Source of the DNA: Sphingobium sp.
GTDB lineage: Bacteria; Pseudomonadota; Alphaproteobacteria; Sphingomonadales; Sphingomonadaceae
DNA: 64,000 nt
NCBI GenBank assembly: GCA_023266575.1
Contig: JAHFPV010000014.1
Span: 1 to 64,000, forward strand
Direction of reading: 5' to 3'
In this document: in pieces, positions 1 to 7,732 of the stretch
How the letters are laid out: every line of letters begins with the position of its first letter
Numbering within the stretch: the stretch's first letter is position 1
The notes under the pieces: model-generated
What the model saw: only the letters and a program-made list of their open reading frames with translations
The model's database searches: none
What the model was told of the DNA's origin: nothing
Program-made: the position numbers and the translations under genes

Positions 1-1
1 A

Positions 2-526
2 GTCACAGGCAAAATGTTGTTAGCACACCCGGTTTTGCCACCAAATCCACGCCCAGCGATATCAGATACTTACCAGCTCACGTTCTCTGCGTGTTCCGCT
101 GGCACTGTTCAACTTGGGTTTGACATATCGCACAGCAAAAACATCGGCGGAAACTGCGACGTATCAATCGAGGGCAATTCAGAAATGCTTTGGCTTGGCG
201 AAGCCAAAATCTATAATGGCTACGGCAAACTTATGGGCGGATTTCAACAGTTATGCGACCGTTACGCGACGGGAATGCCGAACCAAACTAACGGCGCAAT
301 GCTATTCTATTTTTTTAATGGAAAAGTTGCGAGCGTAATGAAAAGCTGGCGCAAGTATCTTGAGAAGAGCCGTGCGAAGCTTACAGCGGTCGACGTTGAC
401 GGAAATGCGTTGCAGTTTCGCACAGCCGAGCCACATGCTGCGACGGAAGCAATGTTAAACACGGTCCACATGCCGGTTCCTCTTATGCACGAACCAACTG
501 ATGTTTTACCCCCTCCCAAGCGATAA
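2..526 (+). CDS. Putative PD-(D/E)XK-type nuclease, 3' part (5' end outside window)
   Basis: The reading frame is open from the first full codon at position 2, so the 174 visible residues are probably the C-terminal part of a longer protein; an internal ATG at 14 is the only visible start and has no clear ribosome binding site. Numbering from that ATG, D49, then E63 and K65 within the string WLGEAK, and Q78/Q79 in GGFQQL form a D-x13-ExK plus downstream Q pattern. This is the layout of the restriction-like PD-(D/E)XK fold. I do not recognise the family by name. The gene lies next to an integrase at the end of an island, a place where nuclease-based defence genes are common, but a defence role is inference. 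Base composition is close to 50% GC, well below the chromosomal genes to the right. Confidence 0.5.
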   Translation, partial: VTGKMLLAHPVLPPNPRPAISDTYQLTFSACSAGTVQLGFDISHSKNIGGNCDVSIEGNSEMLWLGEAKIYNGYGKLMGGFQQLCDRYATGMPNQTNGAMLFYFFNGKVASVMKSWRKYLEKSRAKLTAVDVDGNALQFRTAEPHAATEAMLNTVHMPVPLMHEPTDVLPPPKR

Positions 527-806
527 CTCCCTACCCATGCCCTGCACAATCCTACTAAGGAAACTTCCGCAGGCTATACGTCGTTGATTTTTCGCTATTT
601 CCCTACTGATGTTGCCCACATTCCTTCGCTTCAATCATACGAAGGTCGTCAGTTTTAATGTCAGCTAACCGAAATTGTGTGTCAGGCACCGGACAGTCAG
701 CAACTGGCCAAAACCAATCTCTCTCGCAGAGCACCGGAGGCTGCGTGATCGATTGCGGTTCGTAGCAGCATGTTCCTGCTCGTGCAAATTGGCTTGCCTA
801 CGCACC

Positions 807-2066
807 CTATCCAACTCTCCGAAGATGTTCCGCCCATGCACGAAGAGCCATTTTCTTTTCCAGATAGTAGTGGTGTTTATTATAAATGCCCTTAATAGTT
901 TCCTGCTTATGGTTGGCGATCCGCTCAACGATATGTGGTTGAATTAGGGGACGGTCATCGGCATCAAGAAGGCTGTACATTCCTGTAATCGTTGAGCGTC
1001 GCAAATCGTGGATCGTCCAATGCGCGATTGTTCTCCCAAACGGTTTTGCAAGTTCGTTCATTTGATCTCGGATTCTTGCAATAGCCTTCGAAAAATCCCC
1101 CATACCGTGTTCCAAATTCCCACGAGCAGGCCAAATCAATTTCGACTTGGGTGTTCTGGGTATAGCGACAAGCATCGCAACCATCTCTGAGGTGAGTGGT
1201 AAGAGATGTGGCACGCGATTTTTTGTCCTCGCTGCGGGGATGAGCCATTCACCTTTTTCGAAGTTGAGTTCACTCCACTCTGCTTCAAATGCCTCGGACT
1301 TTCGTGCGCCTGTGTAAATTATCAGTTTGAGGGGATCGCGCATTCGACGCCCGTGGCTTTCGATCGCCTTCAATGCAATGCCGAGTTCAAAATCATCTAA
1401 TGCCCGCTCTCTTGGACTTTCAGATGCTAATTGAGGGAGAAATTTAGCAGGGTCGTCAGTGAGACCCGTCAAATGGCGATTAATAACCGACCACCGCATC
1501 CATCGCCTGATCATTCTTCGCAGTCCGATGCTTCCAACCGGAGCATGAGGGAGCTTTTTCTGGAGAAGCTCTGCCAGATCATCATGCGTTACGCTCGACA
1601 GCAATTTATCGCCGATAAAGGGAGACACGTCTCGATTATACGATCGTGCCTTCTCCGGGCCACTCGCACGCTTGCTGCCTTCGTGATGCATATATAGTGC
1701 GAAAGCCCAATCGCATGTCCTGCCCTGCTCCTTCGCAGCCTTGAGGCTAGCCGCTTCTGCAACCTTCCGCTCATACTCGATTTGTTCTTTCTGCGCGCGC
1801 TTGGAAGCTCGCACATCTTCTCCTCTATCGCGCTTGGTCGTGACCTCGGTGGCCCATGCACGAGCCTCTGTAAGCCCGTATGCCGGATACCGTCCAAGCG
1901 TCAGATAGACCAGATCACCGCCAACCCGTCCGATCCATGTCCACGTTTTTGCACCTCTCGGACTTACCACCAAACTCAGATTTGAGGTCGCCAGATCAGA
2001 GATCACGGTGCGAACGGTCGGGACAGAAAAAGCTTCAATCAGCTTTTTGGTGAGAACGGCTTTCAT
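807..2066 (-). CDS. int: Tyrosine recombinase / P4-type integrase of the genomic island
   Basis: Site-specific recombinase that would integrate and excise the island at the neighbouring tRNA-Lys 3' end. The N-terminal ~100 residues resemble the DUF4102 arm-binding domain (LTLGRYPAYGLTEARAWA). The C-terminal catalytic domain shows the arginine in YTGARKSE, the H-x-x-R box in HDLRRS, a histidine in ANHKQE where many relatives have LGH, and a terminal segment (YNKHHYYLEKK) that should carry the nucleophilic tyrosine. I place the start at 2066 because an AGGAG sequence lies five bases upstream (complement of 2072-2076) and the protein then begins like its relatives (MKAVLTKK). An upstream in-frame ATG at 2102 would add 12 residues. 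The length of 419 residues is normal for the family. The gene points away from the attachment site. Confidence 0.93.
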   Translation of the reverse strand: MKAVLTKKLIEAFSVPTVRTVISDLATSNLSLVVSPRGAKTWTWIGRVGGDLVYLTLGRYPAYGLTEARAWATEVTTKRDRGEDVRASKRAQKEQIEYERKVAEAASLKAAKEQGRTCDWAFALYMHHEGSKRASGPEKARSYNRDVSPFIGDKLLSSVTHDDLAELLQKKLPHAPVGSIGLRRMIRRWMRWSVINRHLTGLTDDPAKFLPQLASESPRERALDDFELGIALKAIESHGRRMRDPLKLIIYTGARKSEAFEAEWSELNFEKGEWLIPAARTKNRVPHLLPLTSEMVAMLVAIPRTPKSKLIWPARGNLEHGMGDFSKAIARIRDQMNELAKPFGRTIAHWTIHDLRRSTITGMYSLLDADDRPLIQPHIVERIANHKQETIKGIYNKHHYYLEKKMALRAWAEHLRRVG

Positions 2067-2140
2067 GTCAGCTCCTGAATTGGAGCATCCACTTATTACC
2101 ATTCTTCAGTGCTGAAAAGATAATGGCTAACTGTCACCTC

Positions 2141-2157
2141 TGACACCCACGGTGTCA
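2141..2157. promoter_or_regulatory. Perfect inverted repeat upstream of int
   Basis: TGACACC-CAC-GGTGTCA is a perfect 7-bp inverted repeat about 75 bp upstream of the integrase start. A further partial copy (TGTCACC) lies at 2132-2138. It could be an operator, a binding site for an excisionase, or an arm-type site for the integrase. The sequence alone cannot separate these. Confidence 0.4.
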
Positions 2158-2183
2158 CTCAATATACGCCCTACTGATCTTCC

Positions 2184-2203
2184 TGTCAGTCAGATAACTG
2201 ACA
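2184..2203. promoter_or_regulatory. Second inverted repeat between int and the attachment site
   Basis: TGTCAGT-6 bp-ACTGACA is a perfect 7-bp inverted repeat. It is related in sequence (TGTCA half-sites) to the repeat at 2141-2157, which suggests that one protein recognises both. Confidence 0.4.
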
Positions 2204-2285
2204 AAGATAGTAACATACAAACCCTCGAATTTCGTTCTAAAATTTACAGTGGATGGATCACTTCTCATTTTCAGTGGCACATAGA

Positions 2286-2305
2286 CCACCATATGCCACC
2301 GTATG
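2286..2305 (+). repeat. Tandem direct repeat near the attachment site
   Basis: Two adjacent 10-bp copies of CCACCRTATG (2286-2295 and 2296-2305) lie about 35 bp from the tRNA fragment. Short direct repeats at this distance are typical of integrase arm-binding sites, but that reading is inference. Confidence 0.35.
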
Positions 2306-2340
2306 GCTACTTAAACCAACGCTCACAGCCATGAACTTTT

Positions 2341-2385
2341 CTTTTAATCAGTAGGTCGCTGGTTCGAACCCAGCTGGACTCACCA
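2341..2385 (+). other. Island attachment site: 3' half of a tRNA-Lys gene
   Basis: The segment holds a tRNA 3' half: a seven-base anticodon loop (CTTTTAA, anticodon TTT if the identity reaches this far), the 3' anticodon stem TCAGT, a five-base variable loop, a perfect T stem-loop (GCTGG-TTCGAAC-CCAGC, 2358-2374), the acceptor strand TGGACTC, discriminator A and CCA ending at 2385. Bases before 2341 (CTTTT) do not pair with TCAGT, and no matching 5' half (GAGTCCA) is present, so this is not a working gene. It is the duplicated 3' end left when an element inserts into a tRNA gene. Since the fragment reads rightward, the island and the intact tRNA should lie to the left, outside the window. Confidence 0.85.
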
Positions 2386-2398
2386 TTTCAAATGGCCA

Positions 2399-3019
2399 TC
2401 ATTGCTGGCCGGGCAGCAGTTCCAGGAACAGCCCATCGGCATCGGCGCAAAGCCGCTGCCCATCCTTCAATTCCCCACGCACGAACCGCTTTCTGCCTTC
2501 GACCGCATAGAGGCTCGCCGTTACGGTCAGAGGCCGGTTCATCGGCGTGATCGCGCGATAATTGACGTGAAGATAGGCGGTGCGCGCCATCATGGCCGGA
2601 CCCGAATTGGCCGGTATGCCCAGCACTTCGTCGAACAGCAGCGACACCGCGCCGCCATGGGCCGCGGCATTGCCGCCCAGAAAATAGTCGCCAAAGGTAA
2701 CCGTCGCCCGAACTGACGTCGCATCCTGCTCCTCGATCGCAAAGGCCGGACACATGACCTGACCATGGCCCGGCACATCATCGACGCGACCGAACATCCG
2801 CTCGTCCTCACCCGCTTTCAATGGCGCCAGTCGCCCGCGCCAGTCGCTCAAGTCCGCCGTCAATGCCCCGATCGTCGCTTCGTCCAGCCTGGCGCTGGCC
2901 AGATCGTCCAGAAAATCCCGCAGCGTATCGATCATCGCGGGATAGGCCGAATCCGGCATCGGCCCTCTGGCCCTGCCGCGCCGAAGGCCTTGAAACATGG
3001 GGGGCCGTTTTTCCGACAT
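2399..3019 (-). CDS. PaaI-family (hotdog fold) thioesterase
   Basis: Predicted acyl-CoA thioesterase of the PaaI/4HBT hotdog superfamily, cytoplasmic. The diagnostic motif is near residues 113-127, where GGNAAAHGGAVSLLFDE carries the HGG signature and the acidic residue at the start of the hot-dog helix. The C-terminal part (MARTAYLHVNYRAITPMNR) matches the second conserved strand. At 206 residues it is longer than a minimal PaaI protein because of an extra ~75-residue N-terminal segment. It follows glgX by 53 bp on the same strand and may be the last gene of that transcript, though no link to glycogen is evident. The stop lies only 13 bp from the tRNA fragment, so this is the first chromosomal gene beyond the island. 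The substrate is unknown. Confidence 0.8.
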   Translation of the reverse strand: MSEKRPPMFQGLRRGRARGPMPDSAYPAMIDTLRDFLDDLASARLDEATIGALTADLSDWRGRLAPLKAGEDERMFGRVDDVPGHGQVMCPAFAIEEQDATSVRATVTFGDYFLGGNAAAHGGAVSLLFDEVLGIPANSGPAMMARTAYLHVNYRAITPMNRPLTVTASLYAVEGRKRFVRGELKDGQRLCADADGLFLELLPGQQ

Positions 3020-3072
3020 CGCGCCAACTTTCTCTTGTTCGTTCCTGCCCCGGTTATCGGGAGGCTTATCCC

Positions 3073-4959
3073 TTAACCGGACAATGGATCGAGCAGCATC
3101 AGGCTACGACTGGCAACACTGACGTAGCGATCATCGCCCAGGCGAAAATCCTGCGCCTCGCCGCTGCCATTGACGCACAGCGTCCATCCCGACCGCACGA
3201 AATGCAGCGCGACGCAGCGCCGCCTCGGCTGCTCCCATTGCGCCACACTCATCGCCTCACCACGCTCGTCCAGCCAGACCACATCCTCGTCCCGCAGCAG
3301 GGCAATATCCATGAGGTCAGCACATCGCGCCCGCAGCGCCGCCAGCGCAAAGGCGTGGCGCTCAATCGCCCGGTCCCGCCCCGCCCAGTCGATCCAACCG
3401 ATCGCATTATCCTGTGCATAGGCATTATTATTGCCCCGCTGGCTGCGGCCAAATTCGTCCCCCGCGCTGAGCATGATCGCCCCGCGCGAGCAGAAAAGCG
3501 TCGAGAGCAGCGCCATTACATCCCGCCGCCGCGCCGCGACAATGGCCGGGTCGTCGCTCACCCCCTCGACGCCATTATTCCAGCTCAGATTTTCGCCATG
3601 GCCATCGCGATTCTGTTCACCATTGGCGTGGTTGTGCCGCTGCTCATAGGCGGTCAGGTCCGCCAGCGTGAAGCCGTCATGAGCCGCCAGGAAATTGACG
3701 CTCCGGGTCTCATCGTCTCCAAATATATCGGACGATCCAGCCAGCCGCGTCGCAAAGCCGCCAAGCGTCCCCGCGTCCCCCCGCCAGAAACGCCGGATGT
3801 CATCGCGATAACGGTCATTCCATTCCAGCCACCCCTCGCCAAAGCGCCCCAGCTGATAGCCGCCCGGCCCGATGTCCCACGGCTCTGCGATCATCACCCG
3901 GTCGGCCAACACAGGGTCGGCCCGCATCTCTTCCAATAATGGCGCATGGGGATCAAACCCATCCGCCATCCGCCCCAGCGCCGGCCCCAGATCGAAGCGG
4001 AAACCGTCAACCCCGGCCTGCGTCACGAAATGGCGCAACGACTCCAGGATCAGGCGGCGCACCACCGGCTGATTGCACGCGATGCTGTTGCCCGTGCCAG
4101 TATCGTTGATCAGCTGCCCGTCATCAGCATGGCGGAAATAATCGCGGGCATTAAGGCCACGCACCGACAAAGTCGGCCCATAGATGTCGCTCTCGCCATT
4201 ATGATTATAGACCATGTCCAGGATCACACCGATCCCCGCATCCTGCAGCGCCGCGACCGTGGCGCGCAGCTCCGCCATGCCTCCCGGCGCTAGGCGCGGG
4301 TCCAGCGCGAACCAGCTGACCGGATTATAGCCCCAATAGTTGGTCAGACCCAGCGGCCCCAGATGCCGTTCGTCGATCCAGGCGTTGATCGGCATCAGTT
4401 CCACTGCAGACACATGCAATCGCTGCAAATGCGCGATCACAGCGGGATGGGCCAGCGCGGCAATGGTCCCGCGCTGCGCGTCCGGCACATCAGGATGCAG
4501 CATCGTGAAACCACGCACATGCAGTTCGTAGATCAGGCCACCCGGCACGAAATGCGGCGGCTTGGCGGGGACTGGAGCCATCGGCGCAGCCACCACCCCT
4601 TTCGGCATCAGCGGCGCGGTGTCGCCCCCCTCCCCGCGCCGCGCCGTCAGCACCGGATCATAGACGAACGCCCTGTCGATGGCAGGCGCATAAGGATCAA
4701 GCAGCAGCTTGTCGGGATCGAACCACAGCCCCGCAGCCGGATCATAGACACCATCCGCCCGCACGCCATAGCGCGCCCCTGCCCCGACACCCGCCGCCTC
4801 GACATGCCACACGCCATCGCCATCGCGCAGCATGGGCAAGCGCCGTTCCCGATCGGCATCATCGAACAGGCACAGCCAGAGCTGCTCGGCCTCCGGCGCC
4901 CAGATCGAAAAGCGGGTGGCGGTGGCACCGATGACCGGCGCACATCCGCCCCCGCTCAC
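3073..4959 (-). CDS. glgX: Glycogen debranching enzyme GlgX
   Basis: Isoamylase-type alpha-1,6-glucosidase (GH13) that removes the short branches left on glycogen after phosphorolysis by GlgP. An N-terminal carbohydrate-binding (CBM48) region (about 8-100, TRFSIWAPEAEQLWLCL) is followed by the catalytic barrel. Visible catalytic residues are nucleophile D323 (GFRFDLGPALGR), acid/base E359 (MIAEPWDIG) and transition-state D428 (NFLAAHDGFTL). The NYWGYNP string near 207 is typical of the debranching subgroup. At 628 residues it is slightly shorter than the E. coli protein. It starts with GTG, and the GTGA overlap with the glgA stop indicates translational coupling. It is the last glg gene of the operon. 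Confidence 0.95.
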   Translation of the reverse strand: MSGGGCAPVIGATATRFSIWAPEAEQLWLCLFDDADRERRLPMLRDGDGVWHVEAAGVGAGARYGVRADGVYDPAAGLWFDPDKLLLDPYAPAIDRAFVYDPVLTARRGEGGDTAPLMPKGVVAAPMAPVPAKPPHFVPGGLIYELHVRGFTMLHPDVPDAQRGTIAALAHPAVIAHLQRLHVSAVELMPINAWIDERHLGPLGLTNYWGYNPVSWFALDPRLAPGGMAELRATVAALQDAGIGVILDMVYNHNGESDIYGPTLSVRGLNARDYFRHADDGQLINDTGTGNSIACNQPVVRRLILESLRHFVTQAGVDGFRFDLGPALGRMADGFDPHAPLLEEMRADPVLADRVMIAEPWDIGPGGYQLGRFGEGWLEWNDRYRDDIRRFWRGDAGTLGGFATRLAGSSDIFGDDETRSVNFLAAHDGFTLADLTAYEQRHNHANGEQNRDGHGENLSWNNGVEGVSDDPAIVAARRRDVMALLSTLFCSRGAIMLSAGDEFGRSQRGNNNAYAQDNAIGWIDWAGRDRAIERHAFALAALRARCADLMDIALLRDEDVVWLDERGEAMSVAQWEQPRRRCVALHFVRSGWTLCVNGSGEAQDFRLGDDRYVSVASRSLMLLDPLSG

Positions 4960-6398
4960 GCCGCCTCCGCCAGCAAAGCCCGGTACAGCGCCGCATAGCG
5001 CGCCGCGCTATGATCCCACGACACTTCGCTGCGCATCCCTGCCCGCTGCATCGCCTGCCAGACCGGCCGCTGCCCATGCAACCGCACCGCCCGGCCGATC
5101 GCGCCATGCAGCGCCAGCGGATCGGACGGGGCAAAGACGATGCCCGTCGCCACCCCCGCCGCCACCGCCGCCTCATTAGCGTCGATCACCGTATCGGCCA
5201 GCCCGCCGACCCGCGCCACCACCGGCACGCAGCCATAGCGCAGCGCGTAAAGTTGCGTCAGCCCGCACGGCTCGAAGCGCGACGGGATCAATATCGCGTC
5301 ACCCCCCGCCTGCATCAAATACGACAATGGCTCGTCATAACCAATCTGCACGCCGATCCGCCCGCGATGCCGATCCGCCGCACCCAGAAACGCGCCCTCC
5401 AGCGGATGATCGCCCGATCCCAGCACGGCGAGCTTCGCACCCAGCCCGACAAGATGGTCGATCGCGCCGACCAGCAGGTCCATCCCCTTCTGCCAGGTCA
5501 GGCGGCTGACGATGATGAAGATCGGCGCGCCATCATGATCGAGGCCAAAGCGGCTCTCCAGCGCGCGACGATTAACCGTTCGTCCGCCAAGTGCGCGTGC
5601 CGTGTAAGCCTTTGGAATCAGGCTATCATTTTCAGGATTCCAGATGTCGGTATCGATCCCGTTCAATATACCGTGCAGCCGGTCGACCCGCCCGTTGATC
5701 AGGCCATCCAGCCCCATGCCATGGACGGGCGAACGAATTTCCTCCGCATATGTCTGGCTTACTGTCGTGATAGCATCAGCCGACACCAGCCCCGCCTTCA
5801 AATAACCGATGCCGCCATAATATTCGACCCCATCCACCCCCCAGGCTTCCTGCGGCAGACCCAGCGCGGCAAAGATATCCGCACTGAACCGCCCCTGAAA
5901 CGCCAGATTGTGGATCGTCACCACCTTGGGCACCCGCGCCGCTGGGCCAAAGCGCATATAGGCCGCTGTCATCGCCGCCTGCCAGTCATGGACATGGACG
6001 ACATCGGGTCGCCAGCCCTTCACGCCCTCCGCCGCAATATCCGCCCCCACCCGCGACAAAGCTGCAAAGCGCCGCCAGTTGTCAGGCCACTCATTGCCCG
6101 CATGGTCGCCATAGGGACCACCTTCACGCGCATAGAAATCGGGCGCGTCCAGCACCAGCAGATCCAGCCCGCCGACGCTGGCCGCCAGCACCGTGGCGGG
6201 AACGCCGAACAGCGCCTCATACCGCCGCACCACCTTCGCCTTGCCCAGCCGCGCGATCACGGCAGGATAGCCCGGCACCAGCGTCCGGACCTTCACATCC
6301 TGCCCCGCCAGCGCACCGGGCAGGGCGCCAGCGACATCGGCAAGGCCGCCGGTCTTGACCAGCGGATAGACTTCGGACGCGACCGACAGCAATTTCAT
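4956..6398 (-). CDS. glgA: Glycogen synthase GlgA
   Basis: Retaining glycosyltransferase of family GT5 that transfers glucose from ADP-glucose to the non-reducing end of the growing alpha-1,4-glucan. The N-terminal motif KTGGLADV begins at residue 15 and is the ADP-glucose-binding signature. The C-terminal Rossmann domain has the SRFEPCGLTQLYALRYG string that contains the conserved E-x7-E-type contact region. I chose the ATG at 6398 (protein beginning MKLLSVASE, 480 residues), which matches the usual GlgA start; an open frame extends 52 codons further into glgC, but that extension is a shadow of glgC. The start lies 14 bp after the glgC stop, and the stop overlaps the start of glgX. Confidence 0.95.
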   Translation of the reverse strand: MKLLSVASEVYPLVKTGGLADVAGALPGALAGQDVKVRTLVPGYPAVIARLGKAKVVRRYEALFGVPATVLAASVGGLDLLVLDAPDFYAREGGPYGDHAGNEWPDNWRRFAALSRVGADIAAEGVKGWRPDVVHVHDWQAAMTAAYMRFGPAARVPKVVTIHNLAFQGRFSADIFAALGLPQEAWGVDGVEYYGGIGYLKAGLVSADAITTVSQTYAEEIRSPVHGMGLDGLINGRVDRLHGILNGIDTDIWNPENDSLIPKAYTARALGGRTVNRRALESRFGLDHDGAPIFIIVSRLTWQKGMDLLVGAIDHLVGLGAKLAVLGSGDHPLEGAFLGAADRHRGRIGVQIGYDEPLSYLMQAGGDAILIPSRFEPCGLTQLYALRYGCVPVVARVGGLADTVIDANEAAVAAGVATGIVFAPSDPLALHGAIGRAVRLHGQRPVWQAMQRAGMRSEVSWDHSAARYAALYRALLAEAA

Positions 6399-6412
6399 CG
6401 CCACAGGCCCGC

Positions 6413-7675
6413 TCAAGCCACCAGCCGCTCGATCATCGGCTGCGTTACCAGACATATGCCGCTCTCGGTCCGGCGAAAACGCTGCGCATCCTCTTCGGGA
6501 TGTTCGCCGATGATCAAGCCCGGCGGAATGATGATTCCTGAATCCAGCACGCATTTATGCAATCGCGCACCCCGCCCGATCTCGCAATTGGGCATGATGA
6601 CGCTGTCGGTGACCGACGAGAAGCTATGCGTCTTGACCCCGGAAAAGAGCAGGCTGCGATGCAGCGACGATCCTGACACGATACAGCCGCCAGCCACCAG
6701 CGACGATGTCGCGGACCCGCGCCGCCCATCCTCATTATGGACAAACTTGGCCGGCGGTGTGACTTCGGAATAGGTCCAGAGCGGCCAGCTACGGTCATAC
6801 AGGTCGAGCGAGGGGACCACATCGGTCAGGTCGATGCTCGCCTGCCAATAGGCGTCGATCGTCCCCACGTCACGCCAATAGGGGACCAGCTCGCTCTCGG
6901 CCCGCACACAACTGCTCGAAAAGCGGTGCGCCACGGCTTTGCCATGCTTGACGATATAGGGGATGATGTCCCCGCCAAAATCGCGCTTGCTCGCCGGGTC
7001 GTCCGCGTCGCGCCGCAACTGCTCGATCAGGAAGCGGGTCTGGAACACATAAATCCCCATCGACGCCAACGCCATGTCGGGCTGGCCGGGGATGGATGGC
7101 GGGTCTTTGGGCTTTTCGACGAAGGCGGTGATCCAATCTTTCTCATCGACATGCATCACGCCAAAGCCTGACGCCTCACTGCGCGGCACTTCCATGCAGC
7201 CGACCGTCACGTCCGCACCGCTGTCGACATGCTGCTGGAGCATCAGCTCATAGTCCATTTTATAGACATGATCACCCGCCAGCAGCACCATATATTCGGG
7301 CGCATAGCTTTCGATGATGTCGATATTCTGGAACACGGCGTCCGCCGTCCCTTCATACCACTGGCTTTCCGACACGCGCTGGCTGGCTGGCAAAATGTCG
7401 AAACTCTCATTGCGTTCGGGACGAAAGAAGTTCCAGCCGCGCTGCAAATGGCGGATCAGCGAATGGGCCTTATATTGCGTCGCCACGCCGATCCGCCGGA
7501 TGCCGCTGTTCAGCGCATTGGACAGGGCAAAATCGATGATCCGCGCCTTGCCGCCAAAATGGACGGCGGGCTTGGCGCGTTTGTCGGTCAGTTCCGCCAG
7601 GCGACTGCCGCGTCCCCCGGCAAGCACATATGCCATGGCGTCGCGGGCGATCGGCTGGTTTCGTGTCTGCTGCAT
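6413..7675 (-). CDS. glgC: Glucose-1-phosphate adenylyltransferase GlgC
   Basis: ADP-glucose pyrophosphorylase that makes ADP-glucose from glucose-1-phosphate and ATP, the committed and usually allosterically controlled step of bacterial glycogen synthesis. The nucleotide-binding loop GGRGSRL lies at residues 20-26, followed by the conserved [15 protein letters not shown] and [12 protein letters not shown] belong to the active site, and FVEKP is the glucose-1-phosphate region. The C-terminal part is the left-handed beta-helix that mediates tetramer formation. Its 420 residues are the usual length. AAGGAGAGG upstream of the ATG is a strong ribosome binding site. A 57-bp gap separates it from glgB. 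Confidence 0.96.
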   Translation of the reverse strand: MQQTRNQPIARDAMAYVLAGGRGSRLAELTDKRAKPAVHFGGKARIIDFALSNALNSGIRRIGVATQYKAHSLIRHLQRGWNFFRPERNESFDILPASQRVSESQWYEGTADAVFQNIDIIESYAPEYMVLLAGDHVYKMDYELMLQQHVDSGADVTVGCMEVPRSEASGFGVMHVDEKDWITAFVEKPKDPPSIPGQPDMALASMGIYVFQTRFLIEQLRRDADDPASKRDFGGDIIPYIVKHGKAVAHRFSSSCVRAESELVPYWRDVGTIDAYWQASIDLTDVVPSLDLYDRSWPLWTYSEVTPPAKFVHNEDGRRGSATSSLVAGGCIVSGSSLHRSLLFSGVKTHSFSSVTDSVIMPNCEIGRGARLHKCVLDSGIIIPPGLIIGEHPEEDAQRFRRTESGICLVTQPMIERLVA

Positions 7676-7732
7676 TTCGGGCCTCTCCTTGGCTTTGCCC
7701 CGTCCGTCGCCTGCACGCGCCCGTCGGCTTCG

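Noticed and set aside
620-656. CCTTCG/CGAAGG hairpin after the first gene as a terminator
   Set aside because: The stem is only six base pairs and the TTTT run is eight bases away.
665-947. Two short frames on opposite strands overlapping the integrase 3' end
   Set aside because: Both overlap the integrase in other frames and have no start signals or recognisable sequence.
2152-2334. A 60-codon frame between the integrase and the tRNA fragment
   Set aside because: It runs through the inverted and direct repeats of the attachment region, has no ribosome binding site, and its sequence has no protein-like character.
5010-6773. A 587-codon frame antisense to glgA and glgC
   Set aside because: It is rich in Arg, His, Pro and Gln, the usual shadow of a GC-rich gene read on the other strand; glgA and glgC are certain.
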